Shown piece by piece: positions 55,902 through 64,000 of a stretch of DNA of 64,000 nucleotides. The notes below the pieces were generated by a model. It worked only from the letters and a program-made list of their open reading frames with translations. It did no database searches and was not told the DNA's origin. The translations under genes were made by a program, and so were the position numbers. The DNA is taken from positions 16,747,501 through 16,811,500 of the forward strand of contig WPIO01000001.1 of assembly GCA_009760855.2 (NCBI GenBank). The letters are read 5' to 3'. The stretch is from Cristatella mucedo. Its lineage: Eukaryota > Bryozoa > Phylactolaemata > Cristatellidae. Positions within the stretch are counted from its first letter, which is position 1; the number at the start of each line of letters is the position of its first letter.

Positions 55902-56659
55902 GCGAACAGAGGCGCCTGCCGCTCTCGAGGAGTTGTCCTTTGAGGCCTCGCTACGCCGCTCGCTCGGACACGGCCACGCGACAGGCGAAGCGTCCTTCCA
56001 CGGGCTCTCCTCTCCTCACCGAGCTCTGGCATGCCGCTCGCCGTCGTCGCCGCCACTTGCCGCGAGGCATCCGATTGTCGGACGGATGTGCATCCGTTGA
56101 GCGGAGCAGCTCGGGCGACCGAGAAGGACTTACAGCACACGAGCGAGCGGCAGGCCAGGCAAGCTCGAGGCCAGGGCGAGCCGTGCGCCTCTTCGTCGTC
56201 GACCCGTATCGCGACCACCCATACGCTCGTCACAAGCGGCGGCCAGCCGACCTCGGGTAACGAGGGCACTTGCAGGCTCGGCTTCGCTTTCTCATCGGTC
56301 GCAGCGAGCTCGGCAGCGCATTTTCACGAAAATGCCTGTGCTGCCGAGCCGCCTCGGCTGGTACGAGTGCGATCGTCGCCGAACTACTCTCGTAGAGGCG
56401 AATTCCGTCCAATCGTTGTTTGTTTTTCGTTTCGAACTTCAGCCTAGTGGTGGTCGCGCTGGCTGGTTGCCACAACCGAATCAGATAGACGAGGCGAGTT
56501 TCTTCCCAATTCCGCCGATCCTATTTTCGTGCAAAACAATAAAATCTTGTAGCCACAGCATTCGCTCATACGTGCCCACGACCACGCACGGTGAAGTACA
56601 CGTGCTGGGCGGTCGAGGCAGACGACGCAGGCCGAAAAACTAGGCGCTGTCGTCGTCTT
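55902..56659. other. GC-rich flank of gene B, probable 3' UTR
   Basis: ORFs of 68-176 codons on both strands look like GC-rich chance frames. AATAAA at 56,538-56,543 is the first clear poly(A) signal after the gene B stop. Confidence 0.4.
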
Positions 56660-56770
56660 GTAATCTAACGTAATGTCTCTCCTTTGTAACTCCACAAAGC
56701 AAACAAGACTTCGTGGGCGTTACGTAGGAGCGTTTTCTATTGCGCACTTAAAGTCACTGTGATTGGCCCG
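56660..56770 (-). mobile_element. LINE f2 3'-end fragment
   Basis: 'GTAATCTAACGTAATGTCTC', 'GTGGGCGTTACGTAGGAG' and 'TATTGCGCACTTAAAG' match the minus-strand f2 ends at 8,055 and 12,740. Confidence 0.65.
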
Positions 56771-57378
56771 ATCGTTGAGAATAAGCCCTCGTGACACGCT
56801 CTTGTTAGTGAGGAATCGACGTCATTCCCACGGTGGTGTGCACCGGGTCAAGCGGAGCAATTTTTGTGAAACTTGGTGGGCTGCGAAGATTAGTAGCGCA
56901 GCAACTTTTCAGCGTGGGCATATCTCTATCTGCAGCTCCCGGGGGTTAGGCGCAAGCGTGCACTGCTCGCCGGCGAGTTTTATCGCGCGAGACTTGATGA
57001 ACGCGTGGGTGGTGCTTAAGCGGCGTCGAGGCGAGCGTACACTTGCCAGCATCCTTTCTCGTGCAGCTCTTAATAAGCGAGCAATGCCGAGTGCGGTGAA
57101 CAGTGAAGGATGGTTAGAGTAAGTGGTCAGTCAAGAAAGTGAGCAGAGTACAATTAGCAACGAATGATGGCCGCGTGCAACTGAGAGCCAGCTTCGCTGC
57201 TCCGACAAGCACACGCTGGGCAGCACCACTGCCCAGTGACGTCAAGGCGCACTGACGCCAATGGGCACTGACGTCAATACGCAATCAACTCGAGACTGAG
57301 ATGCCATGCTCCTGGGAAAAGCTGGTCTGTCGCCAATAGTGTTTAAGCAAAAGTGGTGGATAGCAAATTTGTTCCTCT
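56771..57378. other. No gene recognised
   Basis: A 119-codon ORF (56,763-57,122) begins in the LINE fragment and has no domain. Confidence 0.4.

Positions 57379-57431
<53 letters not shown>
57379..57431. repeat. (GA)n microsatellite
   Basis: About 50 bp of GA repeat. Confidence 0.95.
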
Positions 57432-57433
<2 letters not shown>

Positions 57434-57454
57434 CTGTCGAAGCGGGTGTAATAA

Positions 57455-57525
57455 TGATAATAATAATAAATTTCTATAGCGCCCTCATAGAACCGAATCT
57501 CTTTGTGGACGCTTTACGTGTGCTT
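57455..57525 (-). mobile_element. LINE f1-type 3' tail fragment
   Basis: AAT repeat, then 'TATAGCGCCCTCATAGAACC...GTGGACGCTTTACGTGTGC' on the plus strand. Confidence 0.65.
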
Positions 57526-57549
57526 AACGAAAGTATGATAAAATAATTT

Positions 57550-57700
57550 GATTCATTTTTATATGGCCATAAAGGAACTTAATCTCTATTCACGTGCTTC
57601 ACATATGCCACGGGGATCGAGCCCGCGACCTCGGTGCACAAATATATTTACCTTGACCTTGGTCGACGTGAGCACCTTGGCCACTGGTCCAAGTACATAG
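57550..57700 (-). mobile_element. SINE S2, clean minus-strand copy
   Basis: The head has an A box TGGCCAAGGTG (complement of 57,673-57,683) and a B box GGCTCGATCCC (complement within 57,612-57,623). Between them is the same inserted segment as at 3,415 (GACCAAGGTCAAGGTAAATA). The tail is directly joined, reverse complement 'CATAAAGGAACTTAATCTCT', then 'CACGTGCTTCACATATG', and is f1-like. The cleanest S2 copy. Confidence 0.75.
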
Positions 57701-57768
57701 TGCACGCCTGTGTCTGCCTGAAAGCAGAGGCTGCTGTGCATTTTTCGGCCGTCCAATGAATCACTCAG

Positions 57769-57937
57769 GATGTGCAGCTGTGCAACGTACGCTGCTAACT
57801 GCTGCTGCCGATACGTCTCCGCCAGAGATCTCCTCCTCCGAGACCTCGGATGTTTCACTGGGCAGCCGATCCCTGGATACGGCTTCCAGCTTTTCTCCGA
57901 ATCGCTTGCGCCATGCTAGAAGTGACATGGTCGTGAG
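57769..57937 (+). CDS. Candidate internal exon, Ser-rich protein
   Basis: Acceptor TCACTCAG|GATG follows a pyrimidine-rich tract. The frame then reads VQRTLLTAAADTSPPEISSS, continues with acidic and Ser-rich sequence and RLRHARSDMVV, and reaches donors GTC|GTGAGG (57,932) or GAG|GTACTG (57,937). Codons look protein-like and it is not low-complexity. The same frame has an ATG at 57,756. No domain is recognised; Ser-rich linkers of signalling proteins look similar. Neighbouring exons were not found. Confidence 0.28.
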
Positions 57938-58329
57938 GTACTGACACTGTTTCTAGGCTCAAGCTTACATAGGGGTACGCAGGTTAATGGTGATCAAGAG
58001 CAGTGAATGACAGGTCCAATGAGTCACTTAAAAAGTCCCTACTAGTTAAAAAAAAGCTTGCTCGATAGGAGCTTAGCAGGGCCACTGAATGAATCTACTA
58101 CTGAGATCATGTACCGTTAGCCTATTCAAAAAACTCAAAAAATTCTGCTGCCGTACATTAGATTTATGCAGTCTAAAGTAGTCAAAAAGTAATCGCAATG
58201 GCACTTTAATCTTCAGAGTTGAAGTTACTTTCCTGTACAGTGCACAGAAGCTGTGTCGTGGTAGGCTTTGTACGTCAGAGAGAACTGCAGTTTCTGTGCA
58301 CGCACAGGTCAACCTGAAGTCACTGCAAC

Positions 58330-59110
58330 TCTTCGTTAAGGTTTATAATAATATAAGTCATTTCAATGAGACATTTAGAGAAATAAGTTCTTTCTCAAGG
58401 CACTTTACATATGCTGTAAGAGAAGCGTGTCAATTGGTTTCCGATCGCATTCACAGTGGCAGTAAGTATAAGCGCACAAAGAACAACTCAAACGGACCCA
58501 GAAACTGCTGCAATTAACAGGTGTTTTTTTAGCTTATTTTTAAATGTCAAGCCTTGAGATGTCGTGACGTCAGGCGAAAGTGATTTCCGCTCTTTAGGAT
58601 CACGTGAACTACAGGTACGGTTTTCACGTGATTCAATGGTTCAATTAGAGGCGCAGCTAAGCACTTTGAGTCAGAAGAGTGAACGTGGTACGTTGGCCTC
58701 GCCTGATTGGGCACTAGTTCAGATAGGTAGGCTGGAGAAAGATGATGAAATGACCTTGAAGTGAGTGATAAAGCCTTGACACTGCTTGATGGGGGCAGCC
58801 AGTACAGGTCGGTGAGAACGGATGCTATGTTAATGACAGACAAGCCTAGCTGCTGAGTTTTCCACCAACTGCTACCGCCTGATTGCACAGGCCGAAAGAC
58901 CTGCGAGCAGTGAGTTTTAGAAAGCAAGACCGAGCGATGCAGATGCATGGGCCAATTTGGACGTTGTATTCCTTTCGAACAGGTCAGAATTTGTGTAACG
59001 TTTAGTAACTTAGAGTAGGCAAACTTTAACTGTACAGCTAATGTGGTTGTTTAGTGAAGGATCACTTTGTAACAGAACACCCAGGTTTCATCAAAGAGGC
59101 TGGACCCGAA
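58330..59110 (-). mobile_element. LINE f1-like, degenerate copy
   Basis: Tail at 58,350-58,415 ('GACATTTAGAGAAATAAGTT...AAGGCACTTTACATATGC' on plus), then f1 C-terminal order on the minus strand: 'GSSWWKTQQLGLSVI', 'LTDLYWLP' and 'HLSPAYLSELVPNQARP'. Strongly diverged. Confidence 0.65.
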
Positions 59111-59523
59111 GATTTTTCATGTGGGCTGGATTAGAGCCGTAATTAATGAAAGCGTATACCGAAAAATCACAGCGTTTATGCCACGTGAACTCGGCGGTTG
59201 AGTAGAATTAATACATAGTTTTGTCATTGGTGACGGTCGGTAAGCGTAAGAGTTGATGGCGACCCACATCGCTGCCCTGCTGGCGGAAGCAAATACCCCC
59301 GCCCCGCCCCCTCTGGCTAAGCTACTGAATAGCATCACGCACCACTCATTACCTGCAAAAAAATTGATACCGAATAGTCTTGACCCTGGCGCCCTCACAT
59401 CGCGTTCCCGCTTTTGTCCTAACGCGTGGCTGTCTGCTGCAAGTTGAACTGATGCTGACGCTGCATGCCCGCAGTGAGCAGCTCGCAGAGCTGAGCCTGG
59501 CGCTTCGACTGCTTGAGCCATAG

Positions 59524-59826
59524 AGGCGTGGCAGCATCGCGTGGCCGTCGCCTCGCCGACCTCGTCCGTCTCGCGAAAGAGGTCGCTGTCGGCGTCGAGC
59601 GCCATGCGAGTGACATGCATGCGGGTGACATGCGAGGCGCGGTGGAGGTGATCCGTATGACTCGCTCGGTGAAGAAGGCTTTGCCCCGGCGTTGCCTTAA
59701 AGCCGAGAGCGACGTGGCCGACCAAGGTCGCGCTTTAGCGGCTTTAGCGTCTACCTCCTCCGAGCGTTCGTCGCGAAGTCGCGTGTCACAGAATGCAGGC
59801 AACACTGTTGACGACATTCGACGATC
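59524..59826 (+). CDS. Candidate exon, helical domain, perhaps GAIN-like
   Basis: Acceptor-like GAGCCATAG|AGG is followed by an open frame: RLADLVRLAKEVAVGVERHA, then SDMHAGDMRGAVEVIRMTRS, and further helical sequence to about 59,826. The AGDM-x-x-AVEVI stretch after a helix with hydrophobic heptads loosely recalls the first helices of the GAIN domain of latrophilin-type adhesion GPCRs (AGDVSSSV-like). The likeness is short and could be chance. The opposite strand has an equally long ORF. No donor is convincing. Confidence 0.22.
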
Positions 59827-59896
59827 GTGCGGTGTGACTGCTTGTTATGGGCAGCCTACCTTCACTGCAAGCGTCTGCTATTTTGCAGCTGTTTAG

Positions 59897-61506
59897 TATT
59901 TAGCTCACGTGGCTCAGTTGACGCGTCCTTGGACCACATCATCATGGCCACCGGTTTAAGGCCCGCCGACAGATATAGCATCGGTGCTTGTATTTCGCTA
60001 TTTCCGCTAAGGATGGTTTAGTGCCCTTTAATTTTTGCTGCTGCCCTCAATGCCCCGCAGTTGGCTGAGTCACTGAAATATGGACTTTTGTGTCCACTTA
60101 CGGCATGCTTTTTGTTGCAACTGACTCCTGGTGTGAAGTGGGAGGTAAGTCGTAGCTTGGGGCAATAACAAAAATCTGAGACGCTGTGAGTTCAGTTTTT
60201 TGCGGAAGCCGCCGAGGCCAGCTGTATTGGGACTGAGAGCGCGTATGCTGAGGGAGTTCGTTCGTTTGGTGCCTGCTACTGAGCTGCATTTCTTTCACGA
60301 TTTATACATCTCGCGTCTTCTCGCCGCAGAATTCGCTCGAATTCAGAGTCTTCTCGTAGCAAACAGCTCCACGCTACAGTGGTTCGTCTCACTGAGTTCG
60401 AGATGATGCAACTCGTTGTCGCATTACCGTAACCAAACAGGTTCTATCGAGCTGAGCTACTGCGAAAGAACATCTGCTGCCCCGTCGCGTGTACGAGAAC
60501 CTTTAATCTTATCTTAGCGGCGCTCGTGAATTGCAGCCATGTCTCGCGTGCATTAAGCTTTCGCCTCACGCTCCAGGGCTTATCTCTCTGCATCGGCGAC
60601 AGGGCGACGCATTGTGCGTGTGCAGCGCCTATCGCCTGCTAGTAAGCGCCAACGTGTTGGGGCCGGCTAGTAAGCGCCGACGCCTCAAGGCTTGCGTCGT
60701 AGCGAACCAACTCGTTGCGTCGCAGCTCCTGCTAAATGCAGAGCGAGCTGACGCCGCTCGCATTTCCCCGCACGCCACCGCCTCCAATACCGCCGCTCGT
60801 GCAAACCTTAGTGATCAATGCAGGCGAAACCGTCAGCAAGCTTGCCAACCGGAGCCGCCAGCACGCGACCTCGTAGAGACGGAGATACATACATAAATAT
60901 CCGACAGAGCTAAGAACGCGATTCGCCGACCGCGAAGCCACTGCATCGCAGATGGACCTGACACCCCGTACCCGTGCGGCCTTCGAATCGGCTGGCGAAA
61001 GGCGTCGGCCTCGGCCGCCTGGCTCGTCCTCCGGCGGCTCACGGTTATGCTGGCGCTGTTGCTGAACAGCACACGCGCCCCCCAGCCGGCTCAGCGTGAG
61101 TAGTCGCGCTGGAATTAGCTGCCAGAAGCTGCCACGCCCGACAGACTTCGCCTGGCTATTGCAGGCGAGTGCGCGTGGCAGCATAGTGAGAGAGAACGCC
61201 AACATTTACGGGCGATTGGCTGGGCAACAGGTGCGCGGAACTCGCTGTGCTGGCAAGACGACCCTCGTCGTTGCTTTCTCGGCAAGGCCCGCGTGCCATC
61301 GCGGAGGCTCGCAGGAGTGCGGCTTCTTCGCCTCACATTCGGTCCTCATACGGGAGGGGGCGGGACGGGGCGGGGCCGTGCACCGGGCCTCGCTAAAGCT
61401 AAAAGCTGTGCCTCAATGTGGGGCGACTATCGCTGCAGCTGACCTCTCTCCCGCCTCGGCGGCCGGTCTCGTATCTCGCTCGTATAGCGACGGACCAGCT
61501 CCGGTC
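59897..61506. other. No gene called; GC-rich from 60.5 kb
   Basis: Overlapping ORFs up to 185 codons on both strands in the GC-rich part. No domain or splice pair that I trust. Confidence 0.35.
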
Positions 61507-61512
61507 TATAAT
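61507..61512 (+). promoter_or_regulatory. TATA-like box of gene C
   Basis: TATAAT lies 94 bp before the ATG at 61,601, the same spacing as in genes A (92) and B (96). Confidence 0.45.
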
Positions 61513-61600
61513 CTCCGCTGCAGATCTAAGCTACAGCTAGACGTCGTCTGCCGCTTGGCCAAGCAAATCGAGCGTGTGCACTCGCGGAAGCTGGGCAGCC

Positions 61601-61694
61601 ATGCTACTCAAGGTCGTTCTCCTCACTCTCGTCTCGTTCGCGCTCGGCTATGACTTGGGCGGCGATTGGACCAAGTACCTCGACAATCTCAAGA
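61601..61694 (+). CDS. Gene C: first exon of a secreted protein, partial
   Basis: 'GGGCAGCCATGCTACTC' is a good start context. The exon encodes a textbook signal peptide (MLLKVVLLTLVSFALG) and the polar start of the mature part (YDLGGDWTKYLDNLK), then reaches a consensus donor A|GTAAGT in phase 1. Without splicing the frame stays open to 62,050, but that part is GC-rich with an Ala run and looks intronic. Start context, TATA spacing, exon length (94 nt versus 106 and 100) and intron phase match genes A and B. The mature N-terminus has no similarity to them, and no cysteine exon was found before the window end. Either exon 2 lies beyond 64,000 or the gene belongs to another family. Confidence 0.5.
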
Positions 61695-62597
61695 GTAAGT
61701 GCATCGGTGCGCTTTCGACCGCCCCAAGCGGCCCGCTGCCCTCGAACGGCGCCTGCCTCCGACGTGCCGTGCGCTGCTTCGCAAAAGTCGAATCCCAAGC
61801 CCGTGCGTTCGGAGCCGAAAAGCCTGCAGGTGCGCTCGAAGCTCTCGATTGCAGAGCTCCGGCTCGGCATCGCTTCCAGATCGCCTCTCTCCGAGTTCTC
61901 CCTCCGGCGGCGGCGGCGGCGGCGGCGGCGCTCATCGAAGGCTGGGGAAATGTGCTGTCGAATGGCGATATCCGCATCCGGATACCGCTCTTCAGCGCCC
62001 CTGAGTCGCCAGCAAAATCGAGAACAACGAGTGTCGGCGGTTATTGCTGACGTATTTCTTTCTAAGTCCACAAAGCCGCTAAGACCACGTCCGGTCGTCG
62101 GTACTCGGCAGTTCGCTCTATTTGCCATACTTAGACGCCAGAGACCTGGTGCCGACCGAGTCACGCGTCTCTCGTGACTTGGCCGAGAGAGAAATGCGGC
62201 CGATGTCGCGAGAGCAGTCGATTAAGTGCATAGCTATCGCGTAGCAGCAGCGAAGACACGCCGGCGGCAGCCGCCACAGGCTGCGGCGGCCTGAGCGCGG
62301 GCGACCGGGCTGCGCTTGACCTCGTCGGGCCTCGAAACCCGGTCGTGGCCGACTTCCGTCCGAGCTCCACTACGAGGCCATCGCTATCAGCCAGCCCTTG
62401 GCTTGCTGCCCAGCCTCGAAGCGAAGCTTCCGTTCTGAGGCTACCGACTTTTCCCTTTGAGTAATGGCACATATCAAGCTGCACCCCGCGTTTTTATTCC
62501 TAACTTTGGTCGCTAAGGAAAGAAAGGGAAGCGCTAGTCCTCGAATTTGCGCGTGCCATTTCCAAGACTTGATTTTGCATTTTGCTAGAGCTCCTTC
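61695..62597. other. Putative intron of gene C, GC-rich then mixed
   Basis: Contains (CGG)n at about 61,910-61,931. No exon recognised. Confidence 0.35.
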
Positions 62598-62697
62598 GTC
62601 ACTATTCGATCGTGCTTCCTTTGCAACAAATGTAAAGTGCATAGAAAGAGATTGAGTTCTCTGAGGGCACTCTATCAAGTGTATTATTATTATTATT
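62598..62697 (+). mobile_element. LINE f1-type 3' tail fragment
   Basis: 'TTCGATCGTGCTTCCTTTGC', 'GTGCATAGAAAGAGATTGAG' and an ATT repeat match the tail of the f1 copy ending at 26,895 (same 'TTCGATCGTGCTT' start). Confidence 0.75.
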
Positions 62698-62703
62698 CGC
62701 CAG

Positions 62704-62825
62704 ATCAACTCTCCGCTTCTCTGCGTCGTCCCCTCCCTGCGTCGTCCCCTCCCTGCGTCGTCCCCTCCCTGCGTCGTCCCTCCCTGCGTCGTCCCCTCTG
62801 TGTCGTCCCCTCTGTGTCGTCTAAT
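62704..62825. repeat. 15-bp minisatellite CTGCGTCGTCCCCTC
   Basis: About eight tandem units, the last ones shortened to TGTGTCGTCCCCTC. Confidence 0.9.
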
Positions 62826-62829
62826 CTCT

Positions 62830-64000
62830 GCCTTTGTGCATGCGATACCTGCGTGCACGGTGCGAGCGGGCCACAAAAGAATCTGCTTCTGATCGCGGTC
62901 CCTGAGCCGCGAACAGCCGCTACGAAACTTACTAAATCAACCTCTAAAATACGTTAACCTAGCTTTTTAGTCAACGAATTCATCAGCCACTGACGTCACG
63001 CTTACGTTTTGTCCATTGTGATATTATTTATTGTACTACTATGAAAGTATAGCAATATTGAGTGTCGTGGAAAAAATGTTCAGAGGGGGAGATAGTTTTC
63101 TAATTTCCATATTTAGCTGCAACGTGAAATCTCATATTTGGAGGTGAATATGCCTTACTTTCCCTGCTTCTGGTTATTCCACGCGTCGAAAATCTATAAA
63201 TAAAATCAGCACGTGATTCGTCAAGGGGACGTAATATACAATTAACGCAAATACAAACGGCCACTACGTCCACCCTTTCCGTACATGCAACTCAATGCTC
63301 ATTCGCTACCCAGCGCTGACGAAGTTCGGCTTCCTCAATTTTCATGAAATAAGATGTATGTCCATTCTAGCTGAACATTATTAAATAGATTCTTAAATAT
63401 TTTTTTTTATTTTCCACTTGTGCAGATTTTGCTCCATTAACTAAGAAGTCTAAATTTGGCAGTTAGTGGAGCGGCCTCGCCAGCTAATTCAGCCGACCTT
63501 CAGGCCCACCTTCCACAGCAAAGTCAGTTCTCCGTAATTTCTCAGAGGTGCATGTTAATTTCTATTTGAAGCTTAGTTTTCTGCCCGTCGTTCAAGGACT
63601 AGCAAGTATTTTGCAGCAACGTATTGGAAACCATAAAGAGCAAGTTAGTAGAATATAAGCACGCCTATCGCAGACGACAGCAAGAAAATAGGTAGCAAAA
63701 GAAGCCACTCAGTGCCACACTGCCGAGACTCAACAGAAACGTCCCATACGATAAAACTCCAACAAACAGAGAAAGAGAGAGCGAAGAAGCTCAGAAGCTT
63801 CTAGCTGCCAATAGCTCAACGAACGCTTCGCTCATAATAAGGTAAACAACAGACAGAGACTGGAGGTAATATTCGAGTACTTGACGACCGAGAGCGTGGT
63901 TTGGAGTACTTGAACGACAGTAGGCTGGGCTTACCAGTGTAAGTTGACACTTGGGCCCACACTGTAATACAATGCTGAAATTATCCGTGAATTTCCACTG
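62830..64000. other. No gene recognised
   Basis: AT-richer DNA with no ORF of note and no clear repeat match. Confidence 0.45.

Noticed and set aside
55730-56260. 176-codon plus-strand ORF overlapping gene B exon 2
   Set aside because: It is a shifted frame across gene B and its GC-rich 3' flank, without domain or splice support.
61604-62164. 186-codon minus-strand ORF opposite gene C
   Set aside because: Arg-rich frame opposite a CGG repeat and GC-rich DNA. It overlaps the better-supported gene C exon and shows no domain.

Overview
This is a metazoan nuclear genome window and not bacterial, organellar or viral. The evidence is GT-AG introns between a signal-peptide exon and a second exon, TATA boxes about 90 bp before start codons, tRNA-derived SINEs, several families of non-LTR retrotransposons, a decayed Ty3/Gypsy element, and very long CT/GA, AT and GT microsatellites. 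The repeat style and the small secreted-peptide genes fit an invertebrate. I cannot name the phylum from sequence alone. Most of the window is repeats. No long intact host ORF is present, and the long Ser-Leu or Arg-Glu ORFs are translations of CT/GA arrays.

Host genes. The best-supported content is a pair of paralogous two-exon genes on the + strand, 46 kb apart. Gene A is at 8,907-9,797 and gene B at 55,378-55,901. Each has a TATA box, a first exon coding a signal peptide, a phase-1 GT-AG intron and a second exon ending in a peptide released by a Lys-Arg site. That peptide starts with Trp and carries six cysteines in a shared pattern: C-x5-C-x5-C-x(15-20)-C-x5-C-x3-C. I do not recognise this family. 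A third first exon with the same layout (TATA, signal peptide, phase-1 donor) is at 61,601-61,694, but its partner exon was not found. Weaker exon candidates are at 6,466-6,556 (-), 7,905-8,018 (+), 32,741-32,801 (+), 57,769-57,937 (+) and 59,524-59,826 (+).

Mobile elements. LINE family f1 is L2/CR1-like and ends in a conserved 'GCGCCTAGAGAGAGATT...GAGGGCGCTTTATCAAGT(ATT)n' type tail. It is present in about ten partial copies, all 5'-truncated, plus many tail-only fragments. Family f2 is a relative with a different 3' end, and f3 is a more distant relative. Nesting can be read directly. At 11.7-14.1 kb a minus-strand f1 copy is interrupted by a plus-strand f1 copy and by an f2 copy. At 24.0-26.9 kb one f1 copy sits inside another. 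At 3.57-4.37 kb an f1 copy carries a 0.2 kb insertion. A tRNA-derived SINE (S2) carries an f1-like tail, and a second SINE (S1) is also seen. The Ty3/Gypsy element at 14.7-19.05 kb has short LTRs and recognisable gag, protease, RT, RNase H and integrase, all broken.

Layout. 0-6 kb: SINEs, f1 remnants and a GA array. 6-11 kb: GC-rich island with palindromes and gene A. 11-14 kb: nested LINEs. 14.7-21.5 kb: Gypsy plus an unresolved retroelement-like stretch. 21.7-30 kb: simple repeats and LINE copies. 30-42 kb: mostly unresolved or simple repeats. 42-52 kb: minisatellite, f1/f3 copies and a 665-bp CT array inside a LINE. 53-62 kb: gene B, candidate exons, SINE and LINE remnants, and gene C exon 1. 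62-64 kb: minisatellite and unresolved AT-richer DNA.
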